Shown here: piece after piece, positions 23,511 through 32,799 of the stretch
Layout: each line of letters starts with the position of its first letter
Numbering within the stretch: the first letter of the stretch is position 1
Assembly: GCF_008807375.1 (NCBI RefSeq)
Contig: NZ_CP043311.1
Span: forward strand, 3,328,001 to 3,392,000
Source: Pseudomonas lalkuanensis
Lineage (GTDB): Bacteria; Pseudomonadota; Gammaproteobacteria; Pseudomonadales; Pseudomonadaceae
DNA length: 64,000 nt
Direction of reading: 5' to 3'
Made by a program: the position numbers and the translations under genes
The notes under the pieces: model-generated
Database searches by the model: none
What the model was told of the DNA's origin: nothing
What the model saw: the letters and a program-made list of their open reading frames with translations, nothing else

Positions 23511-24629
23511 ATGCGTGATCCAGCCAATACCCGCGTCATAGTCGGCATGTCCGGCGGCGTCGACTCCTCGGTCTCCGCCCTCCTCCTGCTCGAACAGGGC
23601 TATCAGGTGGAAGGCCTGTTCATGAAGAACTGGGACGAGGACGACGGTACCGAATACTGCACCGCCAAGGTGGACCTGGCCGACGCCCAGGCCGTCTGCG
23701 ACCGTATCGGCATCAAGCTGCACACAGCCAACTTCGCGGCGGAGTACTGGGACAACGTGTTCGAGCACTTCCTTGCCGAGTACAAGGCTGGCCGCACGCC
23801 GAACCCGGACATCCTCTGCAACCGCGAGATCAAATTCAAAGCCTTCCTCGACTACGCCCTGTCGCTGGGCGCGGACCTCATTGCCACCGGCCACTACGTG
23901 CGCCGCCGTGACATCGATGGCCGCACTGAACTGCTCAAGGGCCTGGACCCGAACAAGGACCAGAGCTATTTCCTCCACGCCGTTGGCGGCGAGCAGATCG
24001 CCCGCACCCTGTTCCCGGTAGGCGAACTGGAGAAGCCGGAAGTACGCGCCATCGCCGAGAAACATGGCCTGGCCACGGCTCGCAAGAAGGACTCCACCGG
24101 CATCTGCTTCATTGGCGAGCGTCGTTTCACCGATTTCCTCAAGCAGTACCTGCCCGCCCAGCCCGGCGACATCGAAACCACCGAAGGCGAGGTCATCGGC
24201 CGCCATCACGGCCTGATGTACCACACCATCGGCCAGCGCCAGGGCCTTGGCATCGGCGGCATGAAGGACGCCAGCGACGACCCTTGGTACGTACTGGCCA
24301 AGGACCTCTCGCGCAATGTGCTGATCGTCGGCCAGGGCAACGAGAACCCCTGGCTGTTCTCCCGCTCGCTGAAAGCCTCCGACATCTACTGGGTCAACCC
24401 CGTCGACTTCAGCCAACCGCGCCACATCAAGGCCAAGGTTCGCTATCGCCAGAGCGACCAGCCCTGCACCCTGGAAAAGACCCCGGACGGTTACATCGCG
24501 GTATTCGACGAGCCACAGCGCGCCGTCACTCCAGGCCAGTCGGTGGTGTTCTACGACGGCGAGATCTGCCTCGGCGGCGGCGTGATCGAAAGCGCCACCC
24601 CCTGGGATGCCGGAGTCCAGCGCCCATGA
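23511..24629 (+). CDS. mnmA: tRNA-specific 2-thiouridylase MnmA
   Basis: 372-residue enzyme that activates U34 of tRNA-Lys, Glu and Gln with ATP and replaces oxygen with sulfur from TusE. The P-loop is [13 protein letters not shown] (residues 11-23). The two catalytic cysteines are Cys103 in [11 protein letters not shown] and Cys198 in [13 protein letters not shown] 23511 is chosen because the frame further upstream opens only with a TTG inside the gap. It is translationally coupled to hflD by ATGA overlap. The sulfur donors TusDCBE are at 1.6-3.0 kb. Confidence 0.96.
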   Translation: MRDPANTRVIVGMSGGVDSSVSALLLLEQGYQVEGLFMKNWDEDDGTEYCTAKVDLADAQAVCDRIGIKLHTANFAAEYWDNVFEHFLAEYKAGRTPNPDILCNREIKFKAFLDYALSLGADLIATGHYVRRRDIDGRTELLKGLDPNKDQSYFLHAVGGEQIARTLFPVGELEKPEVRAIAEKHGLATARKKDSTGICFIGERRFTDFLKQYLPAQPGDIETTEGEVIGRHHGLMYHTIGQRQGLGIGGMKDASDDPWYVLAKDLSRNVLIVGQGNENPWLFSRSLKASDIYWVNPVDFSQPRHIKAKVRYRQSDQPCTLEKTPDGYIAVFDEPQRAVTPGQSVVFYDGEICLGGGVIESATPWDAGVQRP

Positions 24630-25246
24630 ACCAGACCCGCGAGCAACTGGTCGCCCTCGGCGCCGTCTTCGAAGCGGCCGCCCTGGTCGACCGGATAGCC
24701 AAGACCGGCCAGATCAGCGAGCCGCCCCTGGGCTGCATGCTCGGCAGCCTGCTGATCCGCGACCCGAAAGACACCCTGGAAGTCTACGGCGGCGACGACA
24801 TCAACCTGCGCGATGGCTACAAGGCCCTGGTCAGCGCCCTGGAGCGCGAGCCCGCCAGCCTGCAGCGCGAACCCCTGCGTTACGCCCTGGCCTTGCTTAC
24901 CCTGGAGCGCCAGTTGGCCAAACGCGGCGACATGCTGGAAGTCATCGGCAATCGCCTGGACCAGATCCAGCAGCAGGTACAGCACTTCGGCCTGGTGCAC
25001 GACAACGTCATAGCCGCCTGCGCCAGCCTCTACCAGGACACGCTTAGCACCTTCCGCCAACGCATCCAGGTGCATGGCGACATGCGCCACCTGCAGCAGT
25101 CCAGTAACGCCGCGAAAATCCGCGCCCTGCTGCTCACCGGCATCCGCGCCGCGCGCCTCTGGCGCCAGTTGGGCGGCAATCGCTGGCAACTCCTGTTCAG
25201 CCGCCGCAAGCTGCTCAACGAGCTGTACCCGCTCCTGCGCGGCTGA
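24626..25246 (+). CDS. hflD: High-frequency lysogenization protein HflD
   Basis: 206-residue helical, membrane-associated protein. In E. coli, HflD limits lambda lysogeny by binding CII; its native role is not settled. The family sequence runs from [20 protein letters not shown] to [15 protein letters not shown]. It starts within the mnmA stop (ATGA) and precedes purB by 108 bp, the gamma-proteobacterial order mnmA-hflD-purB. Confidence 0.93.
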   Translation: MNQTREQLVALGAVFEAAALVDRIAKTGQISEPPLGCMLGSLLIRDPKDTLEVYGGDDINLRDGYKALVSALEREPASLQREPLRYALALLTLERQLAKRGDMLEVIGNRLDQIQQQVQHFGLVHDNVIAACASLYQDTLSTFRQRIQVHGDMRHLQQSSNAAKIRALLLTGIRAARLWRQLGGNRWQLLFSRRKLLNELYPLLRG

Positions 25247-25312
25247 CCCTGCCGCGCCATGTGTCGTCGGCCATGGCGCACAGGCAGCGAGCAAGACGAA
25301 AACCATGTATGA

Positions 25313-26725
<1,413 letters not shown>

Positions 26726-26743
26726 TCGGTTTCGAACCAATGC

Positions 26744-26768
26744 ACGCCCGGCTGTGCCGGGCGTTTTT
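26744..26768 (+). terminator. Intrinsic terminator of purB
   Basis: ACGCCCGGC (26744-26752) pairs with GCCGGGCGT (26756-26764) around a TGT loop; a T run follows. Confidence 0.92.
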
Positions 26769-26785
26769 ATTTCAAAGGCTTAGAC

Positions 26786-27952
26786 ATGAATCCTGACACT
26801 CCTCTTCAACTTCTGGGCGGCCTTACCGCGCGTGAATTTCTGCGCGATTACTGGCAACAGAAGCCGCTCCTGATCCGCCAGGCCATCCCCGGATTCGAAA
26901 GCCCCATCTCTCCCGACGAGCTCGCGGGCCTTTCCCTGGAAGAGGAAGTCGAGTCCCGCGTGGTACTTGAGCACGGCGAGCGCCCCTGGGAAATGCGTCG
27001 CGGCCCCTTCGCCGAAGACACCTACCAGAACCTGCCGGAGCGCGACTGGACCCTGCTGGTCCAGGCGGTCGACCAATTCGTCCCGGAGGTCGCCGAACTG
27101 CTGGAGCACTTCCGTTTCCTGCCCAGCTGGCGGATCGATGACGTGATGATCAGCTACGCCGCGCCGGGTGGCGGTGTAGGACCGCATTTCGACAACTACG
27201 ACGTATTCCTCCTGCAAGGCCACGGCCGCCGCCGCTGGAAGATCGGCCAGATGTGCGACGCCGAGAGCGCCCTGCTGCCCCACGCCGACCTGCGCATCCT
27301 CGCCGACTTCCAGCAGACCGATGAATGGGTCCTGGAGCCTGGCGATATGCTTTACCTGCCGCCGCGCCTGGCCCACTTCGGCATCGCCGAAGACGACTGC
27401 ATGACCTATTCAGTCGGCTTCCGCGCCCCCAGCGCCGCCGAAGTGCTGACCCACTTCACCGACTTCCTCGCGCAGTTCCTGCCGGACGAGGAACGCTACA
27501 GCGACGCCGGCACCGCCCCCGCCAGCGACCCGCACGAGATCCAGCGCGACGCCCTGGACCGCCTCAAGCTCCTCCTCAACGAGCACATGAGCGACGAGCG
27601 CCTGCTACTGACCTGGTTCGGCCAGTTCATGACCGAGCCGCGCTACCCGGAACTGGTCGCCGGCACCGATGTGGAGGAAGCGGACTTTCTCAGCGCGATC
27701 GAAGACGGTGCGGTACTGCTCCGTAACCCCAGCGCGCGCCTGGCCTGGTCCGAAGTGGATATCGGCCTGGTGCTCTTCGCCAGCGGCCAGAGCCGCCTGC
27801 TGCCAAGCAGCCTGCGCGAACTGCTCAAGCTGATCTGCGCTGCCGAAGCATTGCATTTCGACAATCTTGGCCAATGGCTGGGCGATGAGGACGGGCGTAA
27901 GCTTCTTCTGGAACTGATCAAGCAAGGAAGTCTGGAGTTTGCCGATGAGTGA
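26786..27952 (+). CDS. Ribosomal oxygenase (YcfD-type JmjC cupin, uL16 arginine hydroxylase)
   Basis: 388-residue JmjC/cupin 2-oxoglutarate and Fe(II)-dependent oxygenase. E. coli YcfD (also called RoxA, not to be confused with the rubber oxygenase of that name) hydroxylates Arg81 of ribosomal protein uL16. The iron-binding HxD is in GPHFDNYDVFLLQ and the distal His in PPRLAHFGI. The C-terminal winged-helix-like part follows the catalytic domain as in YcfD. First gene of a compact operon: the next start lies inside its last 8 bp. Confidence 0.9.
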   Translation: MNPDTPLQLLGGLTAREFLRDYWQQKPLLIRQAIPGFESPISPDELAGLSLEEEVESRVVLEHGERPWEMRRGPFAEDTYQNLPERDWTLLVQAVDQFVPEVAELLEHFRFLPSWRIDDVMISYAAPGGGVGPHFDNYDVFLLQGHGRRRWKIGQMCDAESALLPHADLRILADFQQTDEWVLEPGDMLYLPPRLAHFGIAEDDCMTYSVGFRAPSAAEVLTHFTDFLAQFLPDEERYSDAGTAPASDPHEIQRDALDRLKLLLNEHMSDERLLLTWFGQFMTEPRYPELVAGTDVEEADFLSAIEDGAVLLRNPSARLAWSEVDIGLVLFASGQSRLLPSSLRELLKLICAAEALHFDNLGQWLGDEDGRKLLLELIKQGSLEFADE

Positions 27953-28370
27953 GATACACGTCCGCGTTGCCGACTGGCAGAAGGACAATGCCGACCTGCG
28001 CCGCATCCGTGAGGCCGTGTTCATCGCCGAGCAATCCGTCGCGCCGGAACTGGAGTGGGACACCGAAGATGCGGAGGCCGTGCACTTTCTCGCTTTCGAG
28101 CGGGACTATGCTATCGGCACCGCCCGCCTGCTGCCGGATGGTCATATCGGCCGGGTTTCGGTACTCAAGGACTGGCGCGGACTGAAGGTGGGCGACCGGC
28201 TGCTGCAGGCGGCCATCGCCGAAGCCGAACGCCGCGGCCTGAAGCGCCAGATGCTCTCGGCCCAGGTCCACGCCACCGCGTTCTACGAACGCCACGGCTT
28301 CAAGATCGTCAGCAGCGAATTCCTCGAGGCTGGCATTCCCCACGTGGACATGGTGCGCGAAAGCCAGTAG
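27945..28370 (+). CDS. GNAT-family N-acetyltransferase
   Basis: 141-residue acetyl-CoA-dependent acetyltransferase. The N-terminal EAVFIAEQSVAPELEWD resembles the ElaA/YjcF-type GNATs. The acetyl-CoA loop is IGRVSVLKDWRGLKVGDRLL (Q/RxxGxG/A-like), with the C-terminal FYERHGFKIVSSEFLEAGIP. The substrate is unknown. The start is ATG 27945 with GGAG about 8 nt upstream, overlapping the ribosomal oxygenase gene by 8 nt. Confidence 0.82.
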   Translation: MSEIHVRVADWQKDNADLRRIREAVFIAEQSVAPELEWDTEDAEAVHFLAFERDYAIGTARLLPDGHIGRVSVLKDWRGLKVGDRLLQAAIAEAERRGLKRQMLSAQVHATAFYERHGFKIVSSEFLEAGIPHVDMVRESQ

Positions 28371-28378
28371 AGGCAAAG

Positions 28379-29008
28379 ATGAACGAAAACACCCCGGAAA
28401 GTACTGAGAACGAAGTCGAACTGCCGGCAATCGAGTTCCAGTCGCCGGGGCGTTTCAGCGTTCACAACCCCTCGTCGCTGCAAGCTGAGGCACCCGAATG
28501 GGAACCCGCCCCGTTCGGCCTTGGCAGTCATGATCGCCTCGAACGCTTCAGCAATCCGGACGACGCCCGCGCCCACGCCCTTTCACTCATGCAGCAGGCG
28601 CGCCGCCGAATTTGCCTGTACACCCCGGACCTGGAGCCCTGGCTTTATCACAACAGCGCCATCCAGCAGGCCTGCACCCGCCTGCTGGTGAGCGATCCGA
28701 AATGCCAGCTGCGCATTCTGGTGCGTGACCTGAGCCGCGCAGTGAAAGAAGGTCACCGCCTGCTCAGCCTCAGCCGACGCGTTTCCAGCAATTTCCAGAT
28801 TCGCCGGATCAACCCCGATCATCCTTCGGAAGACTTGGCATACCTGATAGCCGATGATCGCGGACTCCTCGTTCGCCCTGAGCCCGAGCAGTACGCCGGC
28901 TACGCCCTCTACAACGACCCCGGAAGGACCCGGCTGCAGCAGACCCGCTTCGACCAGGCCTGGGACCTGAGCATTACCGACCCCGATTTGCGGAGCTTCC
29001 TGATATGA
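28379..29008 (+). CDS. PLD-like/DUF7931-type protein of unknown function
   Basis: 209 residues. After a low-complexity acidic N-terminus (about 1-60) comes a domain reminiscent of the non-catalytic phospholipase D fold: ARRRICLYTPDLEPWLYH, then CQLRILVRDLSRAVKEGHRL and LSRRVSSNFQIRRI. No HKD motif is visible, so phosphodiesterase activity is not expected. It is often annotated loosely as acetyltransferase-related because it follows a GNAT gene. It starts 8 bp after the GNAT stop (AGAGG at 28369-28373) and overlaps the next gene by ATGA. The function is unknown. Confidence 0.65.
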   Translation: MNENTPESTENEVELPAIEFQSPGRFSVHNPSSLQAEAPEWEPAPFGLGSHDRLERFSNPDDARAHALSLMQQARRRICLYTPDLEPWLYHNSAIQQACTRLLVSDPKCQLRILVRDLSRAVKEGHRLLSLSRRVSSNFQIRRINPDHPSEDLAYLIADDRGLLVRPEPEQYAGYALYNDPGRTRLQQTRFDQAWDLSITDPDLRSFLI

Positions 29009-29814
29009 CCCCACGCGCCCTGCTCGCAGCCCTCCTCCTGCTCGTCTGCCTGCCCCTGCAGGCGGCGACGGAACTTATCCAGCTGCGCTACCGCACGGCG
29101 GATGAACTGCTGCCAATGGCGCAGTCGGTGCTGGGCAACGAGGGACGCGTCAGCGCCTACGGCAACCAGCTCATCGTCAACGCCGAACCGGCGAAGATCA
29201 GCGAACTGCGCAACCTCCTCGACCAGCTCGACACCCGACCGCGGCGCCTGCTGATCAGCGTCGACACCAGCGACAGCAACTTCCAGAGTGACCGCGGCTA
29301 TGCGGTCAATGGTTCGGCCAGCGCCGGCGGCGTCGAAGTCCAGGCCGGCCGTGGCGAAGTCAATGGCCGTGACCAGGTCCGCATCATTCGCCGCAGCACC
29401 GACAGCCGCGGCGCCGGCGTGCAGCAAGTGCAAACCACCGAAGGCTACCCGGCACTGATCCAGGTTGGCCAGAGCGTGCCCATCACCACCACCAGCAGCG
29501 GCCCCTACGGCGAGGTGTACAGCAACACCGAGTACCGCAATGTGACACAGGGTTTCTACGTCACCGCCACCCTCACCGGCGAGCTGGTGCACGTCAGCAT
29601 CAGCAGCAACCGCGACCGCCTCAACAGCAGCCAGCCCGGCGTGATCAACGTGCAGAGCACTGACACCAAGGTCAGTGGCCGCCTCGGCGAGTGGATCACC
29701 ATCGGCGCCGTAAACGAGGACAGCCAGTCCGACCAGAGCGGCTTCCTGCGCCGCCGCACCACCCAGGGCCGTGAGGATATGACCCTGCGCCTGAAGGTCG
29801 ACGCAGTCGACTGA
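29005..29814 (+). CDS. Exported secretin-domain protein, no partner secretion genes
   Basis: 269 residues with a Sec signal peptide (MTPRALLAALLLLVCLPLQA, cleaved near AAT). Next comes an N1-type secretin short domain (TADELLPMAQSVLGNEGRVS through LRNLLDQLDTRPRRLLI) and then a reduced secretin-like region (ALIQVGQSVPITT, GFYVTATLTGELVHVSISS, SGRLGEWITIGAV). At 249 mature residues it is far shorter than gate-forming type II/III secretins and lacks the N0 domain and a clear double-walled barrel. Last gene of the oxygenase-GNAT-PLD-like operon. The role is not known; it may be periplasmic or outer-membrane associated. Confidence 0.72.
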   Translation: MTPRALLAALLLLVCLPLQAATELIQLRYRTADELLPMAQSVLGNEGRVSAYGNQLIVNAEPAKISELRNLLDQLDTRPRRLLISVDTSDSNFQSDRGYAVNGSASAGGVEVQAGRGEVNGRDQVRIIRRSTDSRGAGVQQVQTTEGYPALIQVGQSVPITTTSSGPYGEVYSNTEYRNVTQGFYVTATLTGELVHVSISSNRDRLNSSQPGVINVQSTDTKVSGRLGEWITIGAVNEDSQSDQSGFLRRRTTQGREDMTLRLKVDAVD

Positions 29815-30322
29815 CAGCCTCTTTTCAGACCGCCCGGTCTCATCCTAAGGTCTTATGTAGTAGTCAAAAAAAAACACTACAAAACGATTGACGAACACTT
29901 GTTTGAAAGAGCAAGATGGCCTCGCTCCCGCTAGCCAGGGGTCCTGAACAGGGCCTCCGGGTCGCGCTCCAGCCAACCAGCCGAGCCGATCCGTGTTGTA
30001 ACAGCCCATAAGGCAGTGCGACGAGGTTGCGACTGGAACGAGGTTGTCCTGAGGGACGGGGAAGCACCCGCAACAATCGCAGGATCGAAGGCAGTGCCCG
30101 GCAGATCGCCCAACGGTTTCCACGAACCGGCAAGTGATCGAAGAGCGCAAAACCACCCATCGATTTCGCGAGCGTCTGCAGTCAGTCACCCCTCCTCCAG
30201 CTACATCTCTCCAGTCGGTCCTTCGACGCGCTGCGGTGAGCAACCCGCAATAACCTTCAGAACGCAGGTTTTTGAGTGGGAAAGTCGGTGCTCAACCCCA
30301 TACACACTTTGAAGGATTGACC
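29815..30322. other. 508-bp gene-free region upstream of aceA
   Basis: No supported gene; short frames here have no family features. It contains a 6-bp hairpin after the secretin-domain gene (AGACCG CC CGGTCT, 29827-29840), an A-rich stretch near 29866, and a 9-bp direct repeat ACGAGGTTG at 30021-30029 and 30038-30046 (17-bp spacing). The aceA Shine-Dalgarno AAGGA is at 30312-30316. The length suggests a regulated promoter or a small RNA, but neither can be shown. Confidence 0.5.
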
Positions 30323-31918
30323 ATGTCCGCTTATCAAAACGACATCAAGGCCATTGCCGCTCTGAAAGAAGCGAACGGCAACAGCTGGAGCGCTATCAAC
30401 CCCGAGTCGGTTGCCCGTATGCGCGCCCAGAACCGCTTCAAGACCGGTCTGGATATCGCCAAGTACACTGCGGCCATCATGCGCAAGGACATGGCCGAGT
30501 ACGACGCCGACTCCTCCGTCTACACCCAGTCCCTGGGCTGCTGGCACGGCTTCATCGGTCAGCAGAAGCTGATCTCCATCAAGAAGCACCTGAAGACCAC
30601 CAACAAGCGCTACCTCTACCTCTCCGGCTGGATGGTTGCCGCGCTGCGCTCCGACTTTGGCCCGCTGCCCGACCAGTCCATGCACGAGAAGACTGCCGTT
30701 TCCGGCCTGATCGAAGAGCTCTACACCTTCCTGCGCCAGGCTGACGCCCGCGAACTGGACCTCCTGTTCACCGCCCTGGACGCCGCTCGCGCCGCTGGCG
30801 ACAAGGCCAAGCAGGACGAAATCCAGGCTCAGATCGACGGCTACGAAACCCACGTAGTACCGATCATCGCCGACATCGACGCCGGCTTCGGTAACGCTGA
30901 AGCTACCTACCTGCTGGCCAAGAAGATGATCGAAGCGGGTGCCTGCTGCATCCAGATCGAGAACCAGGTATCCGACGAGAAGCAGTGCGGCCACCAGGAC
31001 GGCAAAGTGACCGTTCCGCACGAAGACTTCCTCGCCAAGATCAACGCTGTTCGCTACGCCTTCCTCGAGCTGGGCGTTGACGACGGTGTAATCGTTGCCC
31101 GTACCGACTCCTTGGGCGCCGGCCTGACCAAGCAGATCGCCGTTACCCGTCAGCCGGGCGACCTGGGCGACCAGTACAACTCCTTCCTGGACTGCGAAGA
31201 AATCTCCGCTTCCGAACTGCAGAACGGCGACGTGGTGATCAACCGCGGCGGCAAGCTGCTGCGTCCGAAGCGCCTGGCTTCCAACCTGTTCCAGTTCCGC
31301 AAGGGCACTGGCGAAGACCGCTGCGTCCTGGACTGCATCACCTCGCTGCAGAACGGCGCCGACCTGCTGTGGATCGAAACCGAGAAGCCCCACGTTGGCC
31401 AGATCAAGGGCATGGTTGACCGCATCCGTCAGGTCATCCCGAACGCCAAACTGGTGTACAACAACAGCCCGTCCTTCAACTGGACCCTGAACTTCCGCCA
31501 GCAGGTGTTCGATGCGTTCGTTGCCGAAGGCAAGGACGTCTCCGCCTACGACCGCGCCAAGCTGATGAGCGTCGAGTACGACGAGACCGAGCTGGCCCAG
31601 GTTGCAGACGAGAAGATCCGCACCTTCCAGCGCGACGGTTCGGCCCACGCCGGCATCTTCCACCACCTGATCACCCTGCCGACCTACCACACCGCGGCCC
31701 TGTCCACCGACAACCTGGCCAAGGGCTACTTCGCCGACCAGGGCATGCTGGCCTACGTGAAGGGTGTTCAGCGTCAGGAACTGCGTCAGGGCATCGCCTG
31801 CGTCAAGCACCAGAACATGGCTGGCTCCGACATCGGCGACAACCACAAAGAGTACTTCGCTGGCGAAGCTGCTCTGAAGGCGAGCGGTAAAGACAACACC
31901 ATGAACCAGTTCCACTAA
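30323..31918 (+). CDS. aceA: Isocitrate lyase
   Basis: 531-residue glyoxylate-shunt enzyme cleaving isocitrate to glyoxylate and succinate, needed for growth on acetate and fatty acids. The catalytic loop is SDEKQCGHQDGKV (KQCGH in place of the KKCGH of E. coli). The metal-site segment is IIADIDAGFGNAEATYLLA. The length and the insertions (for example DVVINRGGKLLRPKRLAS) are those of the larger Pseudomonas-type enzyme rather than the 430-residue E. coli form. ATG 30323 follows AAGGA by 6 nt. Confidence 0.97.
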   Translation: MSAYQNDIKAIAALKEANGNSWSAINPESVARMRAQNRFKTGLDIAKYTAAIMRKDMAEYDADSSVYTQSLGCWHGFIGQQKLISIKKHLKTTNKRYLYLSGWMVAALRSDFGPLPDQSMHEKTAVSGLIEELYTFLRQADARELDLLFTALDAARAAGDKAKQDEIQAQIDGYETHVVPIIADIDAGFGNAEATYLLAKKMIEAGACCIQIENQVSDEKQCGHQDGKVTVPHEDFLAKINAVRYAFLELGVDDGVIVARTDSLGAGLTKQIAVTRQPGDLGDQYNSFLDCEEISASELQNGDVVINRGGKLLRPKRLASNLFQFRKGTGEDRCVLDCITSLQNGADLLWIETEKPHVGQIKGMVDRIRQVIPNAKLVYNNSPSFNWTLNFRQQVFDAFVAEGKDVSAYDRAKLMSVEYDETELAQVADEKIRTFQRDGSAHAGIFHHLITLPTYHTAALSTDNLAKGYFADQGMLAYVKGVQRQELRQGIACVKHQNMAGSDIGDNHKEYFAGEAALKASGKDNTMNQFH

Positions 31919-31971
31919 GAGGAACTGCCACCGGCCGACCACGCATCGGCCGGAGATGGCGAGTCAGAAGG

Positions 31972-31997
31972 ACCCCGGTGCATGCACCGGGGTTTTT
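31972..31997 (+). terminator. Intrinsic terminator of aceA
   Basis: 22-bp fully palindromic sequence (ACCCCGGTGCA and its complement, 31972-31993) followed by TTTT. Confidence 0.9.
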
Positions 31998-32085
31998 CTT
32001 TTCTGCACCGTGGCCAATGGTCTGCAACGTCTTGCCAGGTGAGGGCGCACTCCTAGAATCTGCAGAAAACCCCGGAGCTCCCGTC

Positions 32086-32685
32086 GTGTCGCGCTTCCTG
32101 CTGCTGATTCTGTTGTTCACCTCCCCCATCCTGCGCGCCGGCGACCTGGAACTGCTGGTCAGCCAGCCCCAACTGGGCGAGCTACTGGACAGGCTGAAAG
32201 CCAACAGGCACCCACACTTCGCCGTGGTGGACTATGGCCGTGCGTCCACCCTGCCCCGCTTCTACCTGTTCGACAGCCGCAGCCACGCCCTGCTGAGCAG
32301 CTTCCGCGTCGCCCACGGCAAGGGCTCGGACCCGGATCACGATGGTTACGCAGACAGCTTCTCCAACGACTTTGGAAGCCGCTCCAGCTCTCTGGGCCTG
32401 TTCCGCACGTCGCAGGTGTTCGACAGCGACGAGCCGGGCCACGGCCGCTCCATGCGCCTTATCGGACTCAGTACGAGCAACAGCAACGCAGAGGAGCGCG
32501 CCATCGTCATTCACGCCAATGCGTACATGGAAGATGACTTCATCCGCGAACACGGCGTACCCGGACGCAGCTACGGCTGCCTGGTCCTGGCACGAGCGGA
32601 TCGCGACCGCGTGATAGCACAGCTCTCGGGAGGGGCGCTGATTTTCGCCATCAGCCAGAAGTTCCCATCAGTCGCCAAGGAATGA
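32086..32685 (+). CDS. Exported L,D-transpeptidase-like protein (YkuD_2 type)
   Basis: 199 residues from a GTG start at 32086, supported by GGAG 9 nt upstream and by placing a signal peptide (MSRFLLLILLFTSPILRAG) at the N-terminus; the frame further upstream runs into the aceA terminator. It has the murein L,D-transpeptidase catalytic pattern of the DUF4105/YkuD_2-like group: IHANAYMEDDF with His143, then GRSYGCLVL with Cys165. Enzymes of this fold form or trim 3-3 cross-links or attach proteins to peptidoglycan. The exact reaction is not known. Monocistronic. Confidence 0.78.
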   Translation: MSRFLLLILLFTSPILRAGDLELLVSQPQLGELLDRLKANRHPHFAVVDYGRASTLPRFYLFDSRSHALLSSFRVAHGKGSDPDHDGYADSFSNDFGSRSSSLGLFRTSQVFDSDEPGHGRSMRLIGLSTSNSNAEERAIVIHANAYMEDDFIREHGVPGRSYGCLVLARADRDRVIAQLSGGALIFAISQKFPSVAKE

Positions 32686-32729
32686 CCCGAAGCGTGCACC
32701 AGGTCCCACGCAACAGCATTTCCACATCT

Positions 32730-32747
32730 CTGTCATTGTTCCGTCGC
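32730..32747 (+). promoter_or_regulatory. Candidate Pho box upstream of phoX
   Basis: CTGTCAT at 32730-32736 is a perfect Pho half-site. CCGTCGC at 32741-32747 is a 4/7 match at the correct 11-bp period. It lies 53 bp before the phoX start. PhoX genes are commonly PhoB-controlled, which supports the call, but the second half-site is weak. Confidence 0.45.
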
Positions 32748-32799
32748 TTTTGGGAATTAGCGTCAGGTCTCCGTCGATTCGCCTGCGTGGAGACCCGCC

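Noticed and set aside
23253..23548. Short frames on both strands through the palindrome before mnmA
   Set aside because: They arise from the intergenic repeat itself; similar spurious ORFs appear wherever this repeat occurs in Pseudomonas.
29845..30243. Small frames in the aceA upstream region, one with a repeated WLAGARP
   Set aside because: No start signal, composition or family support. The peptide repeat reflects a weak DNA repeat, so no protein was called.
30323..31918. aceA as a 2-methylisocitrate lyase (PrpB)
   Set aside because: The length (531) and the KQCGH catalytic loop fit isocitrate lyase of the Pseudomonas type; PrpB is about 295 residues.
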